DNA from: Stomoxys calcitrans
Taxonomy: Eukaryota; Arthropoda; Insecta; Diptera; Muscidae
Length of the DNA stretch: 64,000 nt
Assembly (NCBI RefSeq): GCF_963082655.1
Contig: NC_081552.1
Location: 126,017,494-126,081,493 of the forward strand
Reading direction: 5' to 3'
The notes beneath the pieces are model-generated. The model did not search any database, had not been told where the DNA came from, and saw nothing but the letters and a program-made list of their open reading frames with translations. Below are positions 18,700 to 29,749 of this stretch, piece after piece. Position 1 is the first letter of the stretch. Every line of letters starts with the position of its first letter. The translations under genes and the position numbers were made by a program.

Positions 18700-19533
18700 A
18701 ACGAACTCTTCCCAATAAAACCCCCCAAACAGAATTTATTTACTGACCATGGGAATATGGGGCTTAAATTAAAAGTATTTTAGTGTAGAATTAGAATCTG
18801 ATATCCAAATATGAGACCAAGTGTTTGGGGGGCCGCCTATCCCCAAAAACCTCCCCCAAAGGGGACAAATTTACGACCATGGCCATATGGAGCTCAAACG
18901 AAAGGCCTTTGGGAGCATAGCACGAATCTGATATCAATATTTGGGAAAAGTGTCCCAAATAAGACGTATTTGCTCACCAAGACAATTTGAGCCGTAGAGT
19001 GGATCTAAATATTTATAGTTTTAAGGGCCAATACCCCAAACCGGACATATTTGCTGACTTTTGCAATAAAGTGTTTAAATCAGATTAGAAAACGAATTTC
19101 ATATCCAATTTTGTGGCCAATGGCAAAATGGGATTCAAATAAATGGTATATAGATATATGAGAATAGAGCACGTTGCTGATATATTTTCCGGGCTTAGTG
19201 TTTGGGGAACCACCCCAATCGCCACAACGCCCCTAAATCGGCCATATTTACCCACCATATCAATGTGGAGCTTTAATGAAAGGTATTTGGGGGTAAAGCA
19301 AGAAATGATACCCATTTACGCAAGAATTGATACCAAAATACCCCACAAACAGCAATTTTTTAGTGACCATCGCAATATGGGGCTCAAATAAAGGTATTTG
19401 GGAGTAGAATACGAATTTGATATCCAAATGTAGGACCATGTATTTAGGGCATCACCCAAAGGGACTTTCCCAAAACACCCCCAAAGGGGAAAAAAATTTT
19501 CAACCATGCCAATATGTGGCTCAAATGAAAGGT
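18700..19533 (-). mobile_element. Family D monomers, headless copy D2
   Basis: About seven monomers on the minus strand, recognised by GGGGCTTAAAT / GGCTCAAATGAAAGGTAT and GAATCTGATATCCAAAT. No head or tail motif is present. Best match is to the D11 copy on the same strand. Confidence 0.65.
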
Positions 19534-19535
19534 AT

Positions 19536-19590
19536 AAATCAATGCGTGGAGCATCTGCTTTGTAAACGGAAGGTTCTTGGTTCAGCTCTG
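19536..19590 (+). tRNA. tRNA-Thr(TGT)-like fragment (pseudogene or SINE head)
   Basis: GTGGAGCATCTGCTTTGTAA then ACGGAAGGTTCTTGGTTCAG resembles the D arm, a TGT anticodon loop and the T arm of tRNA-Thr. The B box is imperfect and the acceptor stem is not visible, so it is not a functional tRNA gene. It directly follows D2. Confidence 0.35.
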
Positions 19591-19932
19591 CTGTGAGAAA
19601 AGGCGCGAAACTATTTGAGTCGTAGTAGTTATTTTTTAGCTACGTTCGACTAACAAAAAATGTCATTATGGTTAGTCATAAGTACTTGTTAGCTAAAGCT
19701 TAAAAAATGTTATGAGATTAGCTATCAGATTTTGAATATACACACAAAAAATAATTCGTTTCATATAAATGAAAATTTCGCCAACTAAACTTCTGTTCAG
19801 AAAAACGTTGGATTTTGTTTACGATAAAAGTACACCGATAAATTTTTGCAAGAATGTGTTACATATATAAAGTTTTTTTTACACTGACAATACCTTTCAT
19901 GCTTCATATATAAAATGTTATTTGTGGTTTCA
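19591..19932. other. AT-rich spacer with a block shared with 29590-29670
   Basis: No gene. GAAAATTTCG.C.AACTAAACTTCT ... AAACGTTG.ATT ... TTTACGATAAAA (19770-19830) recurs in similar form at 29595-29655, indicating an unidentified repeat. Confidence 0.4.
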
Positions 19933-20620
19933 ACTAGATCTGTTTTAGACTGCCTGACCATAATACGCTCCTGCAGGCAGAGACCGGGCGATCACGGAAT
20001 GCATGAGCTGGTGTAGTGCCAATATGAGGACGTCGATTGTGAACATCTTTACAGAAGTAACCTGGCCATAAGGGCAATAACAACCAGGACGGTAAATTCA
20101 CAAATAGTCTTGGGATGTAAAGATGAGATTAACGCCTTCTCTGAAAATGGCACGATCCGCATGCTTTGGGCGCCGGCCATAGCGAATTAAGGGGGAAGGA
20201 AAAAGCCGACGATTTGGCAGTGAATGCCGGAGGACTACTCTCAAAAATCTGGGTTAACCCGAAACCTTTCTGGTCGAAGCAGTCCGAGTTAAGTGTGTGG
20301 GCTAAGATAGCGCATGTAACACTGTGGAATAGAAAAACGGCAGGTAGGACGGCGAAAATTCTATGGGGAGATCCGGAACGTGAGACGACGAGGCTATTAA
20401 TGAAGGGAATCGAGCAAGAGGTCAGTAAAGCTTTCGGTATCATAACAGCAAAATCGGTGCTGCAAGTCATAGCATGTGTAGGGCATGTGGAGAAGATGAT
20501 GAAATGTTGAAGCATTTTCTATGTCATGGCTTTCGTGGCTAGCAGACACCGGCACTTAGGTGAGGACACAATACCAGACATAAACCAAAATATTGAAAAT
20601 ACTACCAAGATTAATTTAAT
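19933..20620 (+). pseudogene. LOA/R1-like element, 5'-truncated 3' end
   Basis: Begins within RNase H (CFRLPDHN-like, then QAE), continues through VNIFTEVTWP (the FTDSK motif is lost), IWVNPKPFWSKQSEL, ILWGDPERETTRLLMKGIEQ and HVEKMMKC, and ends near IPDINQ just before a T/A-rich run. Same family as 10279-12690, about 5'-truncated as usual for LINE copies, with several frameshifts. The tail of the 3' UTR is missing. Confidence 0.7.
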
Positions 20621-21227
20621 GTTGTAAAAAAAATGTTTACCATTTGTCAGCAGATCTATGTTGGAAATTCAAACTCTTCCATATTATATTTGGATTTATT
20701 TCGATGTTAAGATACACAATTATATTAAAAAGCCCTCCATGTTGCTCCTATGATTTTTCGTTATTAAACGTTCCTTTGGCGAAACTTTGCAAATTGTCAA
20801 TTTACCATTCGCCCATCACTTTTTATCTATCAGTGGTCTATACGCTTAAATATTAGCGCCCTCTCTCTTGAAAGAGAGATACAAGAGAGTAATCGTTTCC
20901 GGCTTTCAAAACACTTTTGCCATTAAAGAGTTTTTGTTGCTAAAGGTTCGAAGTTGCTAAAGGTGTTACAACAAACAAAGTTATTACATTCGATAAAACT
21001 TCGTTTATGGCTAACTTTTGATATTTTGAAGCGAAATGGTACATAGCTACAATAAAAGAAAAATCTGGATATTCAGTAATGAGAGCTATTGCTGGGTTGT
21101 AATTGTACTACAGACCTTAAAAATATGGAGATTGAACTCATTTTGGTACAGAAAATCTGTTTTGTCATAGGCAGGTTTGAAGACGAAGTATCTAGGCATC
21201 TGCAAGTAAAAAATATGATATTCCAGC
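20621..21227. other. AT-rich DNA, no gene seen
   Basis: One short inverted repeat, CTCTCTCTTGAAAGAGAG at about 20863-20880. A 70-codon frame at 20644-20856 has no recognisable motif and I do not call it a gene. Confidence 0.4.
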
Positions 21228-23025
21228 CGAACCAGGCCCGCTCCGCTGCGCTTCCTTTAACTATCTTATATCTTTTTAGGGTGGGAACACTTCGCCCTGA
21301 ATGTGGATATCGAATTCGTGCCATTATAGCCTATGATGCTGATCGCGACGAATTGACGAATTCTGGCGAGAACATCGGACAAAGCGGTGTTTATCCCCTC
21401 TTAATGTTTGCGACATACCATTCATGGTCATTTAAAAAATTTTCCCCAAAGAGGTGTCGCACTGCGGGACGGCGTTCGGACTCGGCCATAAAAAAAATGG
21501 TCCCTTATCATTAAGTTTAAAGTCGAATCGAAAAGAACTCATTGACGCGTGATAATTTGCCCCTTCTCTGTTCCTGGTTATAATGTTCTTCCTTAGGGTA
21601 ATGTTCTCATTAGGGGAGGGATGGCACCCCAGACATTTCGACTCAAATTTGTGTATCCAATTCGTGCTGCACTTCCAAATCCCTTTAATTTGAGCCCCAT
21701 ATTGCCATGGCCGGTAAATATGAACTGTTTGGAGGGTGTTTTGGGGCTGGGGCGGCCACCGGCACTTTCCACTGAAAATAGATATAAAATTCGTTCTTTA
21801 TTCCGAACGGAATTAAGTTGCTTGGGGTGCTTTACGGCGTACCCCAAAACACTTGGCTCCAAAATTGGATATCAAATTTGTTTTCTACTCTCAACTATTG
21901 TACAATTCATTTGAGTCCCATATTGTCATAAAGGATCAAATAACCCATTTAAGGTTTCTTTAGGAGGAAAGCGCCACCTAGACCTGAACGCAAATTTTAT
22001 TGCCATAATCATAATCTACTCCCTAATAGCTTTCATTTGAATTCCATATAGCCATGGTCGGCTTATATTTGGGGGCGGGCTACCTCTCATTACTTGGACC
22101 TAATGTTTTATGCCATATTTGTAATCTACTGCCTAATACTTTTCATTTGAGTCCTATATATAGTCCTCTGTTCAGAGGAGTTTTTAAAATAATTTTCGTA
22201 TTTTACTCTCCAATACCTTTCATTTGATACATATATTGTCCCGATCGATCCACTTTGGATTTTGGGTTGTGTTTTTGTCATAACGGGCAGGGTCCGTCTC
22301 CTTTCCGATACCAAAAAATTATATAGCTTATGTTTACTTCAATATGCGAAAATTTCGAGAAAATCGATTCCACCGTTTTTTAGTCTATAGGGAACACACA
22401 AACCGAGTCCCATATATCCGTGATTGGCTAATGTGCCCATGTTGGGCGTTTTTGTGGGGGTGGGGTGACCCCCTATACTTGTATGCCATATTCGTTATCT
22501 ACTCCCGCATACTTTTCATTTGATACCCCTATTGTCCTTATCGGTCTACTTTTGATTTTGGGTGGTTTTTTGGGGTAACGGTGGATGGGCCGCCCCCTTC
22601 CGTTATCAATAAATTATAAAGGCTATTCCTACTTCCTGACCATATTCGTAATCTACTCCCGCATACCTTTCATTTGAGTCCAATATTGTCATAATGGTCA
22701 AATAAACCTATTTTAATGTTTTTTTGGGCTGGGGCGGCCCCCCACGTACTTGGGCCCAACTTTTAATATGAAATTCGTACTGTACTCTGAAATACCTTTC
22801 ATTTGAACGCCATATTGTTCCGATCGGTTCACTTTTATTTTTGGGTAGTACTTTCAGGGTAAGGGGGATGGTCCGCCCCCTTGAGATATTGAAAAATTAT
22901 ATAGCCTATTGCTCCTTCCGGACCAAATTACACAATCTGTGAAAATTTCAAGGTAATCGGTTCCGCCGTTTTTGAGTCTATACGGAACAAACAAAAAACC
23001 GACAAACAAACACAAATTGATTTTT
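21228..23025 (+). mobile_element. Family D element, copy D3, with captured SINE; tail split by B1
   Basis: Head CAGGCCCGCTCCGCTGCG (21234), short unique segment, SINE remnant (21305-21585), then D monomers. A tail-like piece lies inside at 22355-22400. The true tail CCGCCGTTTTTGAGTC and GACAAACAAACACAAATTGA is interrupted by B1 and its last 10 bases (ATATATAAGA) are on the far side at 23900. Confidence 0.7.
21305..21585 (+). repeat. SINE remnant carried inside D3
   Basis: TTCTGGCGAGAACATCGGAC, GAGGTGTCGCACTGCGGGAC, GGCGTTCGGACTCGGCCATA and TTATCATTAAGTTTAAAG mark the SINE body. Position within D is the same as in D1 and D12. Confidence 0.75.
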
Positions 23026-23899
23026 ATACCCTCCACCATAAGATGGGGGTATACTAATTTCGTCATTCTGTTTGCAACTACTCGAAATATTTGTCTGAGA
23101 CCCCATAAAGTATATATATTCTTGATCGTCGCGACATTTTATGTCGATCTAGCCATGTCCGTCCGTCTGTCCGTCTGTCCGTCCGTCTGTCTGTCGAAAG
23201 CACGCTAACTTCCGAAGGAGTAAAGCTAGCCGCTTGAAAATTTGCACAAATACTTCTTATTGGTGTAGGTCGGTTGGTATTGTAAACGGGCCATATCGGT
23301 CCATGTTTTGATATAGCTGCCATATAAACCGATCTTGGGTCTTGACTTCTTGAGCCTCTAGAGTGCGCAATTCTTATCCGATCAGAATGAAATTTTGCAC
23401 GACGTGTTTTATTATGATATCCAACAACTGTGCCAAGTATGGTTGAAATCGGTCCATAACCTGATATAGCTGCCATATAAACCGATCTTGGGTCTTGACT
23501 TCTTTAGCCTCTTGAGGGCACAATTCTTATCCGATATGCCTGAAATCTTGTAGGACGGATCCTCTCATGACCATCAACAAACGTGTTTATTATGTTCTGA
23601 ATCGGTCTATAATCCGATACAGATCCCATATAAATCGTTCTCTCTATTTTACTTCGTGAGCCCCAATGGTCGCAATTCTTATACGAATTGGCTGAAATTT
23701 TTCACAGGTCTCCAACATATAATTTAATTGTGGTCCGAACCGGACCATATCTTGATATCGTTTTAATAGCAGAGCAACTCTTTTCTTATATCCTCTTTAG
23801 CCTAAGAAGAGATGCCGGGAAAACAACTCGACAAATGCGATCCATGGTGGAGGGTATATAAGATTCGGCCCGGCCGAACTTAGCACGCGTTTACTTGTT
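23026..23899 (+). mobile_element. Family B element, copy B1 (complete)
   Basis: Starts ATACCCTCCACCATAAG; the first 14 bases are the inverted repeat of ATGGTGGAGGGTAT at 23844-23857. Then come AAAGTATATATATTCTTGAT, a (GTCY) tract at 23157-23206, AAGCACGCTAACTTCCGAAG, about three internal monomers, the palindrome TTCGGCCCGGCCGAA (23864-23878) and the end TTTACTTGTT. This is the block order of DINE-1/mini-me elements. No ORF. Inserted in the tail of D3. Confidence 0.85.
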
Positions 23900-23908
23900 A
23901 TATATAAG

Positions 23909-25113
23909 ACTAGCTGGGCAGGGCCCGCTCCGCTGCACCTTCTTTCACTCTCTTATTTTATCTGAGCCCTATACGGTCACGTCAGGAAATAAGTCCTGTT
24001 TGGGGGTGCTGGTACGGCCTTTCAAATAATTCGCGCCAATGCGGATATTATATTGGTGCTCTTCTCCCAAATACCTTTATTTGGAGCCGTATATTGCTAT
24101 GGTCGCTCAATATGTGCGATATGGTTGTGTTTTTGAGAGTGAGGCGGACTCTCATATATCAGATTCGTGCTATGGTCTCAAATACCTTCCATTTGAGTCC
24201 CATATTGTCATTATTGGTTTATATTCCATTTGGCTGGTGGCTTTGGAGGTGGGTGGGCCCCCTTGATATCCCAACTATCTCCGAGATCTGGCGTTTTTGG
24301 AAATAGGGTAAGAGGAGGGTCCGCCCATTAAAGTTTGGATGTTAGATCAACTTCATTTTCTTAGATTTGGTGGTGTATAGGAGTAGCCAAACTCTTTGCC
24401 CCAAAAGTGGATATCAGATTCATACTCCACTCCAGAAAATAACATTGGAGCTACATATTGCTATAGTCGGTATATAAGTGTGGTTTAGGGGGAGTTTATG
24501 AGGTGAGGCCTCCCTGAAACACTTGGCCATGAAACAGATACAGATTTGAGCCCCTTTTTGCCATAATCCACAAAATATGTCCAGTTTGAGGGGTATGCAC
24601 GGTGGGCGGTTACCCACGTACTTACAAACAAACAACAAATTTTGCCCATGACCATTCCACTATAGAAAAAGGGCAAACTTCTCACATATCAATGAATGCA
24701 GTCGGATTCAAGTTTTACGCTCAATGATAAGGGGCCTCCTTTTTATAGAATATCAAATTTGTTGTCTACTATTAAACAGATGCGGACTCTGAAGTAATAT
24801 CAGCATCGTAGTAGAGCACGATTTTATTTGAGCCCCATAATGTCATTTTGAATGAGGTTATCAAGATACTCAGAGCTAGGGGGTCTCGTTCAGATTCACA
24901 CTACTTAATTTGTTTTGAATTGATTATCTACATTCAAAATCATATTTCAAAGCGACCACTATAGCCAAAATTATATAGCCTATGTTTCCTTCCAAGCGAA
25001 ACTACACAATTTGTGAAAATGTCAATGCAATCGGTTTAGCCGTTTTTGAGTCTATACGTAACAAACAAAAAAACCGACAAAGAACAAACACAAATTGAAT
25101 TTTATATATAAGA
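23909..25113 (+). mobile_element. Family D element, copy D4
   Basis: Head ACTAGCTGGGCAGGGCCCGC; monomers to the tail AACAAACACAAATTGAATTT then TATATATAAGA. A SINE fragment is inserted at 24634. Its tail is joined directly to the head of D5. Confidence 0.75.
24634..24748 (-). repeat. SINE 3' fragment within D4
   Basis: CAAATTTTGCCCATGACCAT, CTTCTCACATATCAATGAAT and GGGGCCTCCTTTTTATAG mark the complement of the SINE 3' half. Confidence 0.7.
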
Positions 25114-25955
25114 ACTAGCTGGACAGAGCCCGCTCCGCTGCTCCTTCTTTAACTCTCTTAACACTGGTATGAAATAAGTCCTGTTTTGGGGTGCTGATAC
25201 GGCCTTTCCGATGTTTCGCCCCAAAGTGGACATTATTTTCGTGCTCTACTCCCATATGCATTTCATTTGAGCTTTATATTGCTGTCTTCGGTAAATATAA
25301 CCGGCCTGGGGGTATTTTTGGGGGTAAATGTGGACGCCCATATACCAGATTCGTGATCTAGTCTCAAATATCTTTCATTTGAACCACATATTGTCAAAGC
25401 CTTCCATATGGATAGTTTTGGAGGTGGCGGCCCCCCACCCTAATTAAGGATGGCAAATTTCTGTTTTTGAGTTATTATAAACAAACCAAATTTCGCTAAA
25501 ATCGCTCCACTCATCTCCGAGATTTTTGAAAATAGGGTAATGGCAGGGTGCGCCCCTTAAAGTTTGGATGGCAGATCTACTTAATTATCTTGGTTTTGGT
25601 GGTGGACTAGAACTGCCAAACCCTTCGCCTCGAAAGTCGATATTAAATGCAAACACCACATTTAAGCTACATACTGCTAAAGTCAGTATATATGTATGGT
25701 TTAGGGGTAGTTTATGAGGTGAGACGTCCCTGAAACATTTGGCAATAAAACAAATACCAAATTTTAGCCCCCATTGGCCATAATCCACAAATATGTCCAG
25801 TTTGACGGTAATGTAGAGTGGGTCTGCCACCCACGCAATTAGCCCTGAAAAAACATCAGTATCGCGCTCTAGTCTCAATTTTTTTTTTTTGAGCCCCAAT
25901 TGCCATTGGCTTATGTCTTCAAAATTGGATATCAAAATTGTTTTCTGCTACCATA

Positions 25956-26179
25956 CAGGGTGGCTGATGAAAGCCGCTACCAAAAAAAAATGTAATAACT
26001 TTTTTTCTATTTAATAATAATAATTTAATAATTAATTTAATTAATTAATTTAATTAATAATAATTTAATAATTAATTTAATAATTTAATTTAACATGAAT
26101 AAAAGAAAAATGTATTCCATACACCGAAAAAAAAATGTAGCAATATTCATCATTGTAGCAATATTCATCAGCCACCCTG
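25956..26179. mobile_element. AT-rich MITE with 16-bp terminal inverted repeats, TA duplication
   Basis: CAGGGTGGCTGATGAA at the left end and its exact complement TTCATCAGCCACCCTG at the right, flanked by TA on both sides. The core is built of TTAATTAA-type words and can fold on itself. The right end has an extra copy of TAGCAATATTCATCA. A second copy in opposite orientation is at 60870-61101. TA duplication suggests Tc1/mariner-type mobilisation. Confidence 0.85.
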
Positions 26180-26564
26180 TATACCTATCATTTGTGCCCC
26201 TTATTGCCATGGTATGCAAACATGGCCGGTTTGAAGGGAGTTTAGGGAGCGGACACTGAAATAATATCAGCATCGTGCTAGAACACGATTTTGTTTGGCC
26301 TCATAATGTCAAACACTTTGAAGGTGGCTATCAAGATATTCAGGGTAACGGGTCTCGTACAGATCCGCACTAATTATTATTTATTTGTTGTTTTGGTTAT
26401 CTGCATTCAAAATCATATTTCAAAGCTACCAATTGGGATACCACATTTTTAAGGATCCGTAGGTCCTTCTGTGTCTATCCCAATTTGAGAGTAAAAGTGT
26501 ATTCTACTACCAAGGACCTTGTATTGCTGTCCTATACTATCCTGATCGGCCTTCATATGTTATT

Positions 26565-27483
26565 ATACCCTCCACCATAAGATGGGGGGTATACTAATTT
26601 CGTCGCGACATTTTATGTCGATCTAGCCATGTCCGTCCGTCCGTCAGTCTGTCTTTCGAAAGCACGCTAACTTCCTAAGGAGTAAAGCTAGCCGCTTGAA
26701 AATTTGCACAAATACTTCTTATTAGTGTAGGTCGGTTGGTATTGTAAATGAGCTATATCGGTCCATGTTTTGATATAGCTGCCATATAAACCAATCTTGC
26801 GTCTTGACTTCTTGAGCCTCTAGAGTGCGCAATTCTTATCCGATCAGAATGAAATTTTGCACGATGTGTTTTGTTATGATATCCAACAACTGTGCCAAGT
26901 ATGGTTCAAATCGGTCTATAACCTGATATAGCTGCCATATCAACCGATCTTGGGTTTTGACTTCTTGAGCCTCTAGAGTGCGCAATTCTTATCCGATTGG
27001 AATGAAATGTTGCACGACGTGTTTTGTTATGATATCCAACAACTGTGCCAAGTATGGTTCAAATCGGTCCATAACCTGATATAGCTGCCATATAAACCGA
27101 TCTTGGGTCTTTGAATTCTTGAGAATCTAGAGGGCGCAATTATTATCCGATTTGAACGAAATTACGTACTACGGATCCTCTCATGACCATCAACATACGT
27201 GTTTATTATGATCTGAATCGGTCTATAGCCCGATACAGCTCCCATATAAATCGATCTCTCTATTTTACTTCTTGAGCCCCTAAAGGGCGCAATTCTTATT
27301 CGAATTGGCTGACATTTTACATAGGTCTCCAACATGTAATAACATAATAATAGCAGAGCAAATCTTTTCTTATATCCTTTTTTGCCTAAGAAGAGATGCC
27401 GGGAAAAGAACAGGGCAAATGCGATCCATGGTGGAGGGTATGTAAGATTCGGCCCGGCCGAACTTAGCACGCTTTTACTTGTT
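26565..27483 (+). mobile_element. Family B element, copy B2 (complete)
   Basis: ATACCCTCCACCATAAG start, deletion of the segment between ATTTCGTC and GCGACATTTTATG, (GTCY) tract at 26631-26655, monomers, ATGGTGGAGGGTATG, palindrome TTCGGCCCGGCCGAA and GCTTTTACTTGTT end. Family C starts at the next base. Confidence 0.85.
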
Positions 27484-29032
27484 ATACCCACCACCGAAGG
27501 ATGGGGGTATATTCATTTTGTCATTCCGTTTTCAACACATCGAAATATCCATTTCCGATCCTATAAAGTATATATATTCTTGATCAGCGTAAAAATCTAA
27601 GACGATCTAGACATGTCCGTCCGTCTGTCCGTCTGTCTGTTGAAATCACGCTTCAGTCTGTAAAAATTTTGATATTGAGCTGAAATTTTGCACAGATTCT
27701 TTTTTTGTCCATAAGCAGGTTAAGATCGAAGATGGGCTATATCGGACTATATCTTGATATAGCCCCCATATAGACCGATCCGCCGATTTAGGGTCTTAGG
27801 CCCATAAAAGCCACATTTATTATCCGATTTTGTTAAAATTTGGGGTAGTGTGTTGTGTTGGGTCCCTTGACATCCTTCGTTAATTTGGCTCAGATCGGTT
27901 CAGATTTGGATATAGCTGCCATATAGACCGATCCTCAGATTTAGGGTCTTAGGCCCATAAAAGCCACATTTATTATCCGATTTCGCTGAGATTTGGGACA
28001 GTGGTTGTCTTAGGCCCTTCGACTTCCTTCGTTAAATTGGCCCAGATCGGTTCAGATTTGGATATAGCTGCCATATAGACCGATCCTCCGGTTAAGGGTC
28101 TTAGGCCCACAAAAGCCACATTTATTATCCGATTATTATGAAATTCGGGACGGTGAATTGTGTAAGGCTCATCGATATCCTTCGTTAATTTGGCTCAGAT
28201 CGGTCCAGATTTGGATATAGCTGCCATATAGATCGATCCTCCGATTTATGGAGTAAGGCCCATAAAAGCCACATTTATTGTCCGATTTTGCTGAAATTTG
28301 GGACAGTGAGTTGTGTTAGGCCCTTTGACATATTTCTTCAATTTGGTCCAGATCGGTTCAGATTTAGATATAGCTGCCATATAGACCGATTTTATGATTT
28401 ATGGTTTTGGGCCTATTAAATGCTCATTAATTGTCTGATGTCGCCGAAATTTGGAACAGTGAGTTAAGCCCCTTGACTTACTTCTGCAATATCGCACAGA
28501 TCGGTCCAGATTTGGATATAGCTGCCATATAGACCGATATCTAGGTTTTAGGTTTTGGGGCGATAAAAGACGCATTTATTGTCCGATGTCGCTGAAATTT
28601 GGGATGGTGAGTTGTGTTAGGCCCTTCGATATCCTTTTTAAATTTGATCCAGATCCGTCCAGATCTGCCATATAGACCGATATCCCGATTTATAGTCTTG
28701 GTCCCATAAAGTCGCATTTATAATCCGATTTCACTTAAATTTTACACAGTGACTTATGCTAAGCATTTCGACATCCGTTTAGTGCATGGTACAAATCGGT
28801 TTAATTTTAGATATAGCTACTTAAAAGACCAATATTTTGTTATACGCAATTGAAAAATGACTTGTACTTATAAGTATTTGGTCCAAATCGGAACATATTT
28901 CGATAAAGCTGCTATGGGGCGTAAGGTATGCATTTTTCACCGGAATTTGACAAAAGGTGTTTTACATATATACCCGAGGTGATGGGTATCCAAAGTTCGG
29001 CCCGGCCGAACTTAATGCCTTTTTACTTGTTT
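27484..29032 (+). mobile_element. Family C element, copy C1 (complete)
   Basis: Starts ATACCCACCACCGAAGGATG and shares the B layout: AAAGTATATATATTCTTGAT, (GTCY) tract at 27615-27640, then about seven monomers of ~152 bp with TTAGGCCCATAAAAGCCACA and GATATAGCTGCCATATAGAC. The 3' end has GGTGATGGGTAT as inverted repeat of the start, the same palindrome TTCGGCCCGGCCGAA and the end TTTTTACTTGTT. Non-coding. Confidence 0.85.
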
Positions 29033-29578
29033 TTAATTCCTTTTTTTTGGGTAGGACAGGTGGAGGTGGATTGCCGTCTAACACATCCTTTTATTTGAGT
29101 ATAATATATTCTCAGCCGTCCTACATGACAGTTTGGTGTTGTTTTCATTAGGAGGATATTGTCGCTTACCCAGACGCTAACATCCAAAGGGCAATTTATT
29201 TGAATCCTTTATTGTCGCGATATACATATCCTGCTGAGCGGCAGGACGGCTGGACGTGACCCAGATTTTTGAATCTTTATACCAACATTAGATTCGAACT
29301 CTACTGACATAGACCTTTCTTTTAATTCACATATTATCCCGCTCGATCTACACGTTCTATTGAAGGGTATTTAGTGGGTGGGCCGGTCCCAGACCTATCC
29401 AAAATATGTATACCAGATTCGTAGTCAACTCCCAAAGACCTTTCATTTGATATCCATTTTGTGACATTGGACATTCACGCCCGTTGAAAGGGGTTTGGGG
29501 TTGGGGAGGCCCCTTAGACACCTTGGATACAGAAACAAACAAACAAATAAAGCGCAACAATTACATTTTTATATAATA

Positions 29579-29749
29579 TTGTAGACCAGCCATAAACGAA
29601 ATTTTCGACAAATAAACTTCTTTTGTAAAAAGCGTTGAGGATTTTTTTACGATAAAATTTCATCATTTATGATATACTATCATTCCGGTGATCTGCTTCG
29701 CCACTCTGATTCCGAAAACCCAGATATTCACAGTTTATATGGTTATGAA
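29579..29749. other. AT-rich block related to 19770-19830
   Basis: No gene. Shares GAAATTTTCG and TTTACGATAAAA with the spacer at 19770-19830. Confidence 0.35.

Larger units (their letters stand above)
25114..29578 (+). mobile_element. Family D element, copy D5, interrupted by a MITE, B2 and C1
   Basis: Head ACTAGCTGGACAGAGCCCGC at 25114. Monomers run to 25953, resume at 26182-26564 and again at 29033-29578, where the tail is reduced to GAAACAAACAAACAAATAAA. The three breaks coincide with complete mobile elements, so this is one D copy hit by later insertions. Confidence 0.65.

Noticed and set aside
23157..23206. Regularly spaced direct repeats as a possible CRISPR-like array
   Set aside because: The (GTCY)n tract and the 153-bp monomers are internal to transposons; the genome is clearly insect and there are no unique spacers.
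23078..23476. Recurring frames of 60-150 codons in B elements (RSQDPRSVYMAAIS-type repeats)
   Set aside because: They follow the 153-bp monomer (51 codons, so frames stay open by periodicity), appear on the non-element strand and vary freely between copies.
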